Source: Thalassomonas viridans (GTDB taxonomy: Bacteria > Pseudomonadota > Gammaproteobacteria > Enterobacterales > Alteromonadaceae). Taken from it: a DNA stretch of 64,000 nucleotides. Positions 18,076 to 26,547 of the stretch are shown piece by piece. A program made the translations under genes and the position numbers. The first letter of the stretch is position 1. Every line of letters begins with the position of its first letter. Below the pieces are notes generated by a model. That model saw only the letters and a list, made by a program, of their open reading frames with translations, did not search any database and was not told the origin of the DNA. The stretch covers positions 5,952,001 through 6,016,000 of the forward strand of contig NZ_CP059733.1 of the NCBI RefSeq assembly GCF_000948985.2, written 5' to 3'.

Positions 18076-18834
18076 TTAACAACCATTACTATTTTTTTCT
18101 GTGTGCCAGTCAAAACACTTTCTATCCACCTGCGCATTATTAAAAAACATTCCGCCACCAATATTTACCCCATTATAATAATCCCAAGCAGCAGCCAGGC
18201 ATTGCTGTTGAAATCCAGACTCATTCTCTCTAATACATTGAATATCCATTTCTCTTTTAAACATAGAGTCGCAGTCAGAACGAACAGAACCAGCCGCTGA
18301 ATAACAAATATCATGAGCATTACAAGAATTTCTAAAATAATCATTCCAGAAAGGCACATGTAAAGGAGTAGAGCAACCGTTGGCTGAAAGATCTGGTATT
18401 TGAGTTAAACTACAGCCAGAAGGTCTATTACCAATTATAAGTTGGCATTCTCGTTCTTTTTGACTAGGAGCACTACCACTGCCTCCTGAGCCACCTCCTG
18501 TGCTGCCGTAATCCTCTGTACTTTCATCAGGCACACCTTGCCAAGGCTCTGTCGGCGGCCGTTGCCCTACAACAGGTATATGTTCAGTAGTATCTTCACC
18601 CTCCCCTACTTCACAATTGGTAATAAGATTATTCGAACAAGTATTCGCATTCGCTTTATTAAAGCCTAAACTCCAGCCCCAGCCGTTTTCCATAGAGGTG
18701 GAAACCTGGTGAAAACCTTCTTTATCTTCGTAATAATCTTGGCTTGTTTGGACATTGACATTTCCCATCATCAGGGCTGCTGCCAATACGGTATTGGAAA
18801 GCACCTTAGTGCTCGTTTTGATTGTTTTGTTCAA
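18076..18834 (-). CDS. Exported phospholipase A2-like protein
   Basis: A 252-residue protein with an N-terminal hydrophobic export signal (about 10-24), a disordered Gly/Ser linker (110-123) and a Cys-rich C-terminal domain. That domain carries CNAHDICY at 171-178, the secreted PLA2 active-site pattern (catalytic His174-Asp175), with further acidic residues at 187 and 189 and about ten cysteines for disulfides. It would cleave the sn-2 ester of phospholipids. Start: the open frame reaches an ATG at 18918, but TTG at 18834 has AGGA eight bases upstream and directly gives a signal peptide. It is AT-rich, leads the cluster, and an IS lies 105 bp upstream. Confidence 0.65.
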   Translation of the reverse strand: MNKTIKTSTKVLSNTVLAAALMMGNVNVQTSQDYYEDKEGFHQVSTSMENGWGWSLGFNKANANTCSNNLITNCEVGEGEDTTEHIPVVGQRPPTEPWQGVPDESTEDYGSTGGGSGGSGSAPSQKERECQLIIGNRPSGCSLTQIPDLSANGCSTPLHVPFWNDYFRNSCNAHDICYSAAGSVRSDCDSMFKREMDIQCIRENESGFQQQCLAAAWDYYNGVNIGGGMFFNNAQVDRKCFDWHTEKNSNGC

Positions 18835-18928
18835 CTTCAATTTCCTTTGATTTTCCGTGTCGATGCAACTACTTCCTAAAATTGCCGGCGCATCATAACG
18901 CCACAAAGAGAAAACCACAATTATTTGA

Positions 18929-18938
18929 CATTACACGG
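18929..18938. repeat. Target site duplication, IS copy 1 (left)
   Basis: CATTACACGG, repeated exactly at 20209-20218 on the far side of the element. Ten bases is the duplication length known for the ISAs1 family. Confidence 0.9.
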
Positions 18939-20208
18939 CAGGGCGAACGGGTCTAATTTAATCAATTAGCTTGTTTTGAAGTATTTATTCCGTGATCATT
19001 TGACTGATCATTATGATCGTGGTTTATAGTAGCCTTTGCTTGAATAAAGACAATGACAGAGACGACTATCAGCCAAGTATTTAGTGATCTAACCGACCCT
19101 CGTGTAACTCGAACTCAGCGCCACCCCCTGGTTAATATATTAACCATTTCAATATGCGCCATTATCTGTGGGTGCGATGATTTCTGCGCAATTGAAGAAT
19201 ATGGCAAATCTAAGCAAGATTGGTTTAGTGAATTTTTAGATTTATCTCATGGCATTCCAAGCCATGATACCTTCGGTGATGTATTAAACCGATTAAATCC
19301 CAAAGAATTTGGTGAGGCATTCATCCGTTGGGTTAGCCAGTTAGGTCACTTAAATGATGATATTGTCGCCATTGACGGTAAAGTGATGCGCAGTACGCTT
19401 GATAAAGCTTCTGGTAACCCTGCAATACATATAGTCAGTGCTTGGTCTGTAAAGAATAATCTCTGTTTTGGTCAGGTTAAAGTTGCAGATAAGTCTAATG
19501 AAATTACAGCCATCCCAATCTTGTTAAAGCTATTAGATATTAAAGGGGCAACCATCACAACAGATGCCATGGGTTGCCAGTATAAAATTGGTGACCAAAT
19601 AGTTGATAAAGAGGCGAATTATTTATTGGCACTTAAGGGGAACCAAGGGGAATTTCATGATGACGTGAAGTTTTTCTTAGAAACTCAGTTAGCTAAGCAC
19701 TTCAGCACAGTAGAACATAGCGTTCATAAAACAGTGGATGGTGAGCACGGTCGTGTTGAACAGCGGGATATTTGGTTAACAACAGATGTGGACTGGCTTA
19801 TAGAGCGCCATCCTAAATGGAATACCGTCAAAGCGATAGCTGTGGTGGATTCAACGAGGGAAAGTGGTGGCAAGGTATCGAGAGAGAAACGCTATTACAT
19901 AACGAGCCATGCAGATAAAAGTGCCGAATTTTTGGCAATGGCGATACGTAGTCATTGGCACGTTGAGAATAAGCTGCATTGGCAATTGGATGTTAGCTTT
20001 AACGAAGACCAAAATCGGCTTCGTAGCGGACATGCTGCTGAAAATATAGCATTGATGAATAAAGTAGCGCTTAACCTACTTAAAAATGAGCTCAGTGCCA
20101 AAGTTGGCGTAAAAAATAAGCGTCTAAAGGCCGGTTGGGATAATAATTATATGATGAAAGTATTAACCGTTGGATTTAAAGCTGTATGATTTAGACCCGT
20201 TTGCCCTG
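18939..20208 (+). mobile_element. ISAs1-family insertion sequence, copy 1 (1270 bp)
   Basis: The element runs from CAGGGCGAACGGGTCTAA (18939-18956) to its inverted partner at 20191-20208, 17 of 18 positions matching. It holds one intact transposase gene, is flanked by the perfect 10-bp duplication CATTACACGG, and has the CAGGG ends of the ISAs1 family. A second copy with an identical protein and identical left-end noncoding sequence lies at 25267-26536 in the opposite orientation. It is inserted upstream of the phospholipase-like gene and points away from it. Confidence 0.95.
19053..20189 (+). CDS. ISAs1-family transposase (copy 1)
   Basis: A 378-residue DDE transposase. The N-terminal domain (FSDLTDPRVTRTQRHPLVNILTISICAIICG, with DTFGDVLNRLNP) is the H-repeat/ISAs1-associated region. 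The catalytic part shows VAIDGKVMR near 108 (first Asp), ATITTDAMGCQ near 190 (second Asp) and the C-terminal SHWHVENKLHWQLDVSFNEDQ near 315 (Glu region, YREK-like). The frame is complete and the protein is identical to the 25286-26422 copy, so recent transposition is likely. It encodes all that the element needs; the stop lies two bases before the right terminal repeat. Confidence 0.95.
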   Translation: MTETTISQVFSDLTDPRVTRTQRHPLVNILTISICAIICGCDDFCAIEEYGKSKQDWFSEFLDLSHGIPSHDTFGDVLNRLNPKEFGEAFIRWVSQLGHLNDDIVAIDGKVMRSTLDKASGNPAIHIVSAWSVKNNLCFGQVKVADKSNEITAIPILLKLLDIKGATITTDAMGCQYKIGDQIVDKEANYLLALKGNQGEFHDDVKFFLETQLAKHFSTVEHSVHKTVDGEHGRVEQRDIWLTTDVDWLIERHPKWNTVKAIAVVDSTRESGGKVSREKRYYITSHADKSAEFLAMAIRSHWHVENKLHWQLDVSFNEDQNRLRSGHAAENIALMNKVALNLLKNELSAKVGVKNKRLKAGWDNNYMMKVLTVGFKAV

Positions 20209-20218
20209 CATTACACGG
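20209..20218. repeat. Target site duplication, IS copy 1 (right)
   Basis: CATTACACGG, identical to 18929-18938; a near copy (CATTACACCG) follows directly at 20219-20228. Confidence 0.9.
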
Positions 20219-20728
20219 CATTACACCGACTAAAAACAATACAAAAACCCAATGGTTTATAGGAGATAATATTGAAAAGTTAAATCCCTTCCCTTATCAA
20301 AGACTATAAAAATATTAACATCATGACCGTGATTTAATATTTTTGCTTAGAGCCGGATAAACAGGAAAAATCTATACAAGCACCTTATTCTTGTCCACCA
20401 CCTGAGCTGATAGAAAAAATTAATGCATGACTGATTGATAGTTATTAATCACCCAACCTGTTCAATGAAATTATCGCCATTTTTTAGCACAGCCAACCAC
20501 TGATGCAACCTATATCAGATGGTAACTGCCGCACTAGCAGAGTAATTTGATAGTCTAGAGTTAGAGCAGAAAGTAGGGGATATCATCCCCCTATATAGGT
20601 TACGTAAAAACAAACAATATATAGATGTAGTCTAGCCAAGCTGAATACCCACTTGATCAATAAGGGGATTATCCGAGAATACCAGAACTCTACCTGGCTA
20701 TTAATGGATAGAATTCCTAATATGCAAG
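20219..20728. other. Gene-free AT-rich stretch with possible decayed coding remnant
   Basis: About 510 bases without an open frame. Around 20393-20480 one forward frame reads PPPELIEKINA, stop, LIDSY, stop, SPNLFNEIIAIF, stop, which looks like a short protein segment interrupted by stops and perhaps a frameshift. I cannot name the source. No hairpins with T-runs and no tRNA are apparent. The composition matches the AT-rich cluster on the other side of the IS, so it may be the rest of the same acquired segment. Confidence 0.3.
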
Positions 20729-20752
20729 GCCGGTTTAATCAACTAAACCGGC
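20729..20752 (-). terminator. Hairpin after tyrS
   Basis: GCCGGTTTA (20729-20737) and TAAACCGGC (20744-20752) form a perfect 9-bp stem with a 6-base loop, 17 bases past the tyrS stop. On the minus strand it is followed by CTTGCATATT, so the T-tract is poor. Confidence 0.55.
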
Positions 20753-20769
20753 ATTTATTAAAAACTTTC

Positions 20770-21972
20770 TTAAGCCACAGTCACCTTGGCAAATTTACGC
20801 TTACCGACCTGGTAGACGGCTTCACTGCCTGCGGCAATGGCCAGTTTATTGTCCGAGACTTTTTCCCCGTCAATTTTTACCGCCCCCTGCTTGATCATAC
20901 GCATGGCTTCAGAAGTACTGCTTACCAGACCGGCTTCTTTAAGCAGATTGGCGATAGCAATCACGCCGCCGTCGGCTGCGGCTATATTCAGCTCAGGCAT
21001 ATCATCCGGCAAGGCGCCTTTTTGGAAACGATTGATAAATTCCTGATGAGCGCCTTCGGCGGCGGCTTCATCATGGAAACGGGCAATCAACTCTTTGGCC
21101 AGCTCAATCTTAACATCACGCGGGTTAGCGCCCTCGGCAACCTTGGCTTTCAGCCCGTCGATGTGCTCAAGCGGTTTAAAGCTCAGCAGCTGGTAGTAAC
21201 GCCACATCAGATCATCGGAAATCGACATGACTTTACCGAACATATCGTTCGGACTGTCGGTAATGCCGATATAGTTGCCCAGCGACTTAGACATTTTCTG
21301 TACCCCGTCCAGGCCTTCCAGTAGCGGCATCATCAGCACGGTTTGCGGTCTTTGTCCTTCGGATTTTTGCAGTTCGCGCCCCATCAGCAGGTTAAACTTC
21401 TGATCGGTACCGCCCAGTTCCACATCGGCTTCCAGGGCCACAGAGTCCCACCCCTGCACCAGAGGGTACATAAATTCATGAATGGCAATTGCCTGGCCGC
21501 CGGCATAACGCTTTTTAAAGTCGTCACGCTCCATCATGCGGGCCACGGTTTGCCGTGACGCCAGCTTCAACATACCCGCAGCGCCAAGCGGCTCCATCCA
21601 GCTGGAATTGAACTCTACCCGGGTTTTTGCCGGATCAAGAATTTTAAACACCTGCTCTTTATAGGTTTCGGCATTGGCAAGCACGTCTTCCTGGCTTAAC
21701 GGCTTACGGGTAACATTTTTACCGGTTGGGTCGCCGATCATGCCGGTGAAGTCGCCGATCAAGAAGATCACTTCATGTCCCAATTGCTGGAACTGGCGAA
21801 GTTTATTGATAAGCACGGTATGACCTAAATGCAGATCCGGCGCCGTAGGATCAAATCCCGCTTTGATCTTTAACGGCTTACCTTGCTTTAGTTTCTCCAA
21901 CAATTCATCTTCCAGCAAGATTTCTTCTGCGCCGCGTTTTATCTCCGCAAACGCCTGGCTGACATCTGTCAT
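20770..21972 (-). CDS. tyrS: Tyrosyl-tRNA synthetase
   Basis: Class I aminoacyl-tRNA synthetase charging tRNA-Tyr. The 400 residues include the HIGH-type motif HLGHT (near residue 48), the [12 protein letters not shown] loop, the tyrosine-binding [12 protein letters not shown] stretch near 190 and the KMSKS signature (KMSKSLGN near 232). A C-terminal S4 RNA-binding domain ([18 protein letters not shown]) spans about 340-400. The length and motif spacing fit the TyrZ-like bacterial subclass common in marine gammaproteobacteria. Transcribed away from the mepM-like gene. Confidence 0.96.
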   Translation of the reverse strand: MTDVSQAFAEIKRGAEEILLEDELLEKLKQGKPLKIKAGFDPTAPDLHLGHTVLINKLRQFQQLGHEVIFLIGDFTGMIGDPTGKNVTRKPLSQEDVLANAETYKEQVFKILDPAKTRVEFNSSWMEPLGAAGMLKLASRQTVARMMERDDFKKRYAGGQAIAIHEFMYPLVQGWDSVALEADVELGGTDQKFNLLMGRELQKSEGQRPQTVLMMPLLEGLDGVQKMSKSLGNYIGITDSPNDMFGKVMSISDDLMWRYYQLLSFKPLEHIDGLKAKVAEGANPRDVKIELAKELIARFHDEAAAEGAHQEFINRFQKGALPDDMPELNIAAADGGVIAIANLLKEAGLVSSTSEAMRMIKQGAVKIDGEKVSDNKLAIAAGSEAVYQVGKRKFAKVTVA

Positions 21973-22102
21973 TTACTCGGCTCCACTTAGGTGTTTAATT
22001 AGAAAATAGTTGGCGAATTCTACTGCAATTTTCCCTTAGGATAAAACCCTATAGCTGTTTCCTGCGGTATTTTTTGGTATAGTTAGGGTTACAGGATAGT
22101 AA

Positions 22103-23629
22103 ATGAACAACAGACGAAGCAGTAATCACTTGAATAATATAAAGAATTTGTATTTACAACTCCCCAAGAAACACAAAGTTATTATTAGCTCCTTCAGTAT
22201 TATTTTAATGCTGATCTTGTTTATTCCTTCAGAAAAAGCCACTGCGAGCAAGCAAAACAGCACCGGTGCCCTGCAGGTAGGCAAACGCTACCAGGTGAAT
22301 GTACCCGGCCAGGAATTAGAGCTGGTAAATACCACTCCCGCAGACATCAACCGGGAAAATACCGCAGCTAAAACTGAAGAAGTTACTGTCGCTAAAGAAC
22401 AAGCGACACAACCCCGGAATACGGCAACAGGCAGCGCCCCTCTTGATCCTGCCGGAAGCGTAGGGCCGTTTTTACCCCGGGAGCAAACTCTGACTGCCAA
22501 GCAGGCAGCCCCAGAGGAAGTACAGGCGCCGAAAGTTTCCTGGCAAACCGCCAAGGTACGTAACGGCGATTCCCTGGCAAAAATTTTAAAACGTGCCGGT
22601 TACGGCGCATCCGTGACCCATAAAGTCATTAACGCCAAAGGCGAAAATACCAAGCTGCTTAAAAAGATCAAAGTCGGCGACAATTTACGCCTGGGCAGCG
22701 ACCATAACGGCGACCTGGTGGCGCTGGAGTATCCGCTGTCGAAAACCAAAACCTTAGAAGTGGCGCTAAAAGACGGCGTATACCACTCCAACACAGAGAT
22801 CAAAGAGGTAGAAATACGCGAAGCCACAGCCAACGGCATCATTTCTTCCAGCTTCTGGCATGCCGCAGCCAATGCCGGTATGAATGACGGACAGATTATC
22901 AACCTGGCCAATATCTTTGGCTGGGATATAGATTTTGCCCTGGATATACGTGACGGCGACAGTTTCCATGTGGTGTATGAGAAACAATATGTCGACGGCG
23001 ACTATATCGGCACAGGCAATATTTTAGCCGCAGAATTTATTAACCAGGACGAAGTCTTTCAGGCAATACGTTTTAAAGACGGCGAATATTACTCGCCGGA
23101 CGGCAACAGCATGCGCAAAGCTTTTTTACGGGCGCCGGTGAATTTTAAATACATCAGTTCCAATTTTAAGCGCAAACGCTTCCATCCGGTACAAAAACGC
23201 TGGAAAGCCCACAGAGGCACAGATTATGCTGCGAAAAGAGGCACTCCTGTGGTCGCCTCCGGTGACGGCAAAGTCGTCAAAGCCAGCTATGATAAGTTCA
23301 ATGGCCATCATGTTTTCCTCCAGCATGGCAATGGCATAGAAACCAAATATATCCATTTCTCCAAACGCGCGGTGAAAAAAGGCCAGCGGGTCAAACAGGG
23401 ACAAGTCATAGGTTATGTCGGCTCTACCGGACTAGCGGCAGGGCCGCACTTGCACTATGAATTCCTGCTAAATGGCGTCCACCGCAATCCTCGCACGGTG
23501 AAATTGCCGGATGCCCAACCGATTGCGAAGAAGTTTAAGCAAGAGTTCGCACAACTTTCCAAGAAACGCCTGGCGGAGCTGGACGGTTCCAGACAAGCAT
23601 TACTGGCAATGCAAGCCACGGAAAAATAA
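22103..23629 (+). CDS. M23 murein endopeptidase (OapA/MepM-like)
   Basis: A 508-residue cell-wall hydrolase. A cytoplasmic basic N terminus is followed by one membrane helix (IISSFSIILMLILFI, about 28-42). A Pro/Ala/Thr-rich linker leads to an OapA/LysM-like domain (VRNGDSLAKILKRAGYGA near 152). The LytM/M23 domain carries zinc ligands His370 and Asp374 (HRGTDYA) and the His449-x-His451 pair (HLHYEF). Such enzymes cut D-Ala-mDAP crosslinks to allow wall growth. The divergent tyrS neighbour and the anmK gene five bases downstream form the common Alteromonadales layout, linking it to murein recycling. Confidence 0.9.
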   Translation: MNNRRSSNHLNNIKNLYLQLPKKHKVIISSFSIILMLILFIPSEKATASKQNSTGALQVGKRYQVNVPGQELELVNTTPADINRENTAAKTEEVTVAKEQATQPRNTATGSAPLDPAGSVGPFLPREQTLTAKQAAPEEVQAPKVSWQTAKVRNGDSLAKILKRAGYGASVTHKVINAKGENTKLLKKIKVGDNLRLGSDHNGDLVALEYPLSKTKTLEVALKDGVYHSNTEIKEVEIREATANGIISSSFWHAAANAGMNDGQIINLANIFGWDIDFALDIRDGDSFHVVYEKQYVDGDYIGTGNILAAEFINQDEVFQAIRFKDGEYYSPDGNSMRKAFLRAPVNFKYISSNFKRKRFHPVQKRWKAHRGTDYAAKRGTPVVASGDGKVVKASYDKFNGHHVFLQHGNGIETKYIHFSKRAVKKGQRVKQGQVIGYVGSTGLAAGPHLHYEFLLNGVHRNPRTVKLPDAQPIAKKFKQEFAQLSKKRLAELDGSRQALLAMQATEK

Positions 23630-23634
23630 CCTTT

Positions 23635-24747
23635 ATGGCAAGCCGGGCTAACTACTATCTAGGTCTGATGTCGGGCACCAGCGCCGACGGCATAGATCTG
23701 GCGTTAGTGGATTTTAGCTCGCAGCAACCCCGCTTGGTGGCCAAGTATTATCAGGCTTACCAACAGGACATCCGCGAACAGATCACGACACTGTATGTGC
23801 CGGGCAGCAACGAAATTGACCGGGCTTTTGCCCTGGATATCTCCCTGGCACACCTGTTTGCCGAAGCCGTTGCCGCCTTCCTGGAGCAGGAAAAGCTTAC
23901 CCCGGCCGATATCACGGCCATCGGCAATCATGGCCAGACCATACGCCACCGTCCCGCATTCAACGCCCCTTTTACCCTGCAGATAGGCTGCAGCCAGACC
24001 CTGGCGACCTTAACCGGTATCCGGGTGATCGGCCAGTTCAGGCATAAAGACATGGCACTGGGAGGCCAGGGCGCTCCTTTAGTGCCCGCTTTTCACCGGG
24101 CGCTGTTTCCGGCAAGCGGCCAAGATATCTTTGTCGTTAATATCGGCGGCATAGCCAATATCACTTACCTGCCCGGCAACCAGGATAGAACTGTGCTCGG
24201 ATTTGATACCGGCCCGGGCAATGCGTTGTTGGACAGCTGGTACCAGCAACATCACCAGGGAACTTATGATGCCAACGGCGAATGGGGAGCCAGCGGGCAG
24301 ATCAATGAAGAGTTGCTGGCATGTATGCTGGAAGATGATTATTTCCAACAGCCGGCGCCAAAAAGTACCGGCCGGGAACACTTTCATGCGGACTGGCTCG
24401 CACAGAAACTGACTTCGTTTCAGCTTAGCGGCGCCGATGTCCAGGCAAGTTTAACCGCCCTCACCGCACACTCCATCGCCCGAGAGATCAAGGCATTAAG
24501 CTCGGATGCCACCGTCTATCTTTGTGGCGGCGGCTGCCACAACAGCTACTTAACCGGGTTATTAACGGCTCAGCTAAAAGGTTTTACCCTGGAGCGGAGC
24601 GATACCCTCAACATCGACAGCGATGCCCTTGAAGCCATGGCGTTTGCCTGGCTGGCGTTTGCCTTCGATAAAAAAATTCCCGGCAACATTCCGGCGGTAA
24701 CCGGCGCCAGCCGGGCATGCGTGCTTGGCCAGGTCTTTGAATCTTAA
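23635..24747 (+). CDS. anmK: Anhydro-N-acetylmuramic acid kinase
   Basis: AnmK phosphorylates and opens 1,6-anhydro-MurNAc to MurNAc-6-phosphate in peptidoglycan recycling. The 370 residues have the family's opening YLGLMSGTSADGIDLALVDF (phosphate loop), GNHGQTIRHRP near 102, FDTGPGNALLDSW near 190 (catalytic Asp region) and the YLCGGGCHNSYL adenosine-site stretch near 300. The gene starts 5 nt after the endopeptidase stop, so murein cleavage and recycling genes are co-transcribed. A terminator-like hairpin follows at 24816. Confidence 0.96.
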   Translation: MASRANYYLGLMSGTSADGIDLALVDFSSQQPRLVAKYYQAYQQDIREQITTLYVPGSNEIDRAFALDISLAHLFAEAVAAFLEQEKLTPADITAIGNHGQTIRHRPAFNAPFTLQIGCSQTLATLTGIRVIGQFRHKDMALGGQGAPLVPAFHRALFPASGQDIFVVNIGGIANITYLPGNQDRTVLGFDTGPGNALLDSWYQQHHQGTYDANGEWGASGQINEELLACMLEDDYFQQPAPKSTGREHFHADWLAQKLTSFQLSGADVQASLTALTAHSIAREIKALSSDATVYLCGGGCHNSYLTGLLTAQLKGFTLERSDTLNIDSDALEAMAFAWLAFAFDKKIPGNIPAVTGASRACVLGQVFES

Positions 24748-24815
24748 TAAGATTGTCATAAAGGCTAGACCTGAGATAATTTTACTCTATACTTAAGAGT
24801 TGACTGCTTAAAAAA

Positions 24816-24860
24816 ACCGCAAATCAATCTGCTTGGCAAATACAGTTGCGGTCACTTTTT
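24816..24860 (+). terminator. Terminator-like hairpin after anmK
   Basis: ACCGCAA (24816-24822) pairs with TTGCGGT (24846-24852) over a 23-base loop; the arm is followed by CACTTTTT. The loop is long, so the call is moderate. Confidence 0.5.
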
Positions 24861-24929
24861 GAACTAATTTCATTTAAAACAATCTAAGCAGGTATACCTG
24901 TTTTGTGTACCAACGAACAAGGAGGAGCA

Positions 24930-25121
24930 ATGGAATTTAAAGATATTCATATAGGCATGAAGTGCGGCAGTAAAAAAGGCAGTGGCACAGTCACCTGGAT
25001 CGACGGCTCTACCCGAACTATTTATATGGCTGATACTGAAAACAACAACAGCTTTGAAGTCGATTTTGATGAGATCATCGAAGATCCTCAGGCTCATAAC
25101 CGGGAAGACAGATATTATTAA
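24930..25121 (+). CDS. Small acidic protein of unknown function (63 aa)
   Basis: A 63-residue soluble protein. A very strong ribosome site (AAGGAGGAG, 24919-24927) precedes the ATG at 24930, and a terminator follows at 25216, so this is a real single gene. The sequence MEFKDIHIGMKCGSKKGSGTVTWIDGSTRTIYMADTE... reads as small beta-strands with a Gly turn, like an SH3-type barrel, ending in an acidic, Tyr-rich tail (EDPQAHNREDRYY). No family is recognised. Confidence 0.7.
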   Translation: MEFKDIHIGMKCGSKKGSGTVTWIDGSTRTIYMADTENNNSFEVDFDEIIEDPQAHNREDRYY

Positions 25122-25215
25122 GAACAAGAAAACCGATATGTGAACGGTTAACATGCCGGGTTAATCGGCCAGGGACAAGGCAATTAACATCAGCATTTAA
25201 CCAGCACATATGGCA

Positions 25216-25250
25216 ACAAAAGCCCCTGTTTACAGAGGCTTTTGTTTTAT
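25216..25250 (+). terminator. Terminator after the 63-aa gene
   Basis: ACAAAAGCC (25216-25224) pairs with GGCTTTTGT (25237-25245); the inner CTGT/ACAG pairs extend the stem past one mismatch. The tail is TTTTAT. It also reads with a T-rich tail on the minus strand, so it may originally have served the chemoreceptor gene before the IS separated them. Confidence 0.8.
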
Positions 25251-25256
25251 CTGCTC

Positions 25257-25266
25257 CCCGAAAACC
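25257..25266. repeat. Target site duplication, IS copy 2 (left)
   Basis: CCCGAAAACC, repeated exactly at 26537-26546. Confidence 0.9.
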
Positions 25267-26536
25267 CAGGGCAAACGGGTCTAAATCATACAGCTTTAAA
25301 TCCAACGGTTAATACTTTCATCATATAATTATTATCCCAACCGGCCTTTAGACGCTTATTTTTTACGCCAACTTTGGCACTGAGCTCATTTTTAAGTAGG
25401 TTAAGCGCTACTTTATTCATCAATGCTATATTTTCAGCAGCATGTCCGCTACGAAGCCGATTTTGGTCTTCGTTAAAGCTAACATCCAATTGCCAATGCA
25501 GCTTATTCTCAACGTGCCAATGACTACGTATCGCCATTGCCAAAAATTCGGCACTTTTATCTGCATGGCTCGTTATGTAATAGCGTTTCTCTCTCGATAC
25601 CTTGCCACCACTTTCCCTCGTTGAATCCACCACAGCTATCGCTTTGACGGTATTCCATTTAGGATGGCGCTCTATAAGCCAGTCCACATCTGTTGTTAAC
25701 CAAATATCCCGCTGTTCAACACGACCGTGCTCACCATCCACTGTTTTATGAACGCTATGTTCTACTGTGCTGAAGTGCTTAGCTAACTGAGTTTCTAAGA
25801 AAAACTTCACGTCATCATGAAATTCCCCTTGGTTCCCCTTAAGTGCCAATAAATAATTCGCCTCTTTATCAACTATTTGGTCACCAATTTTATACTGGCA
25901 ACCCATGGCATCTGTTGTGATGGTTGCCCCTTTAATATCTAATAGCTTTAACAAGATTGGGATGGCTGTAATTTCATTAGACTTATCTGCAACTTTAACC
26001 TGACCAAAACAGAGATTATTCTTTACAGACCAAGCACTGACTATATGTATTGCAGGGTTACCAGAAGCTTTATCAAGCGTACTGCGCATCACTTTACCGT
26101 CAATGGCGACAATATCATCATTTAAGTGACCTAACTGGCTAACCCAACGGATGAATGCCTCACCAAATTCTTTGGGATTTAATCGGTTTAATACATCACC
26201 GAAGGTATCATGGCTTGGAATGCCATGAGATAAATCTAAAAACTCACTAAACCAATCTTGCTTAGATTTGCCATATTCTTCAATTGCGCAGAAATCATCG
26301 CACCCACAGATAATGGCGCATATTGAAATGGTTAATATATTAACCAGGGGGTGGCGCTGAGTTCGAGTTACACGAGGGTCGGTTAGATCACTAAATACTT
26401 GGCTGATAGTCGTCTCTGTCATTGTCTTTATTCAAGCAAAGGCTACTATAAACCACGATCATAATGATCAGTCAAATGATCACGGAATAAATACTTCAAA
26501 ACAAGCTAATTGATTAAATTAGACCCGTTCGCCCTG
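25267..26536 (-). mobile_element. ISAs1-family insertion sequence, copy 2 (1270 bp)
   Basis: Same length as copy 1, with terminal repeats at 25267-25284 and 26519-26536 and a transposase of identical protein sequence on the minus strand. The flanking 10-bp duplication CCCGAAAACC differs from that of copy 1, so it is an independent insertion. It landed immediately after the stop codon of the chemoreceptor gene, leaving that gene intact but separating it from the hairpin at 25216. Confidence 0.95.
25286..26422 (-). CDS. ISAs1-family transposase (copy 2)
   Basis: A 378-residue transposase, residue for residue the same as the 19053-20189 product, with the same DDE-type motifs (AIDGKVMR, TTDAMGCQ, HVENKLHWQLDV). 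The frame is intact. Because it is codirectional with the chemoreceptor gene and lies just behind its stop codon, read-through transcription from that gene could raise transposase expression. Confidence 0.95.
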   Translation of the reverse strand: MTETTISQVFSDLTDPRVTRTQRHPLVNILTISICAIICGCDDFCAIEEYGKSKQDWFSEFLDLSHGIPSHDTFGDVLNRLNPKEFGEAFIRWVSQLGHLNDDIVAIDGKVMRSTLDKASGNPAIHIVSAWSVKNNLCFGQVKVADKSNEITAIPILLKLLDIKGATITTDAMGCQYKIGDQIVDKEANYLLALKGNQGEFHDDVKFFLETQLAKHFSTVEHSVHKTVDGEHGRVEQRDIWLTTDVDWLIERHPKWNTVKAIAVVDSTRESGGKVSREKRYYITSHADKSAEFLAMAIRSHWHVENKLHWQLDVSFNEDQNRLRSGHAAENIALMNKVALNLLKNELSAKVGVKNKRLKAGWDNNYMMKVLTVGFKAV

Positions 26537-26546
26537 CCCGAAAACC
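26537..26546. repeat. Target site duplication, IS copy 2 (right)
   Basis: CCCGAAAACC, identical to 25257-25266; ends one base before the chemoreceptor stop codon complement at 26548. Confidence 0.9.
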
Positions 26547-26547
26547 G

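Noticed and set aside
18835..18918. Upstream ATG extension of the phospholipase-like gene
   Set aside because: The extra 28 residues are not a signal peptide, and the TTG at 18834 has a properly spaced AGGA and starts a hydrophobic leader.
20653..21324. Plus-strand open frame of 223 codons opposite tyrS
   Set aside because: Complementary to a well-identified tyrosyl-tRNA synthetase; no independent support.
18939..26536. Composite transposon carrying tyrS, mepM-like gene and anmK
   Set aside because: Each IS has its own 10-bp target duplication, showing separate insertions; the genes between are ordinary chromosomal genes in a common order.
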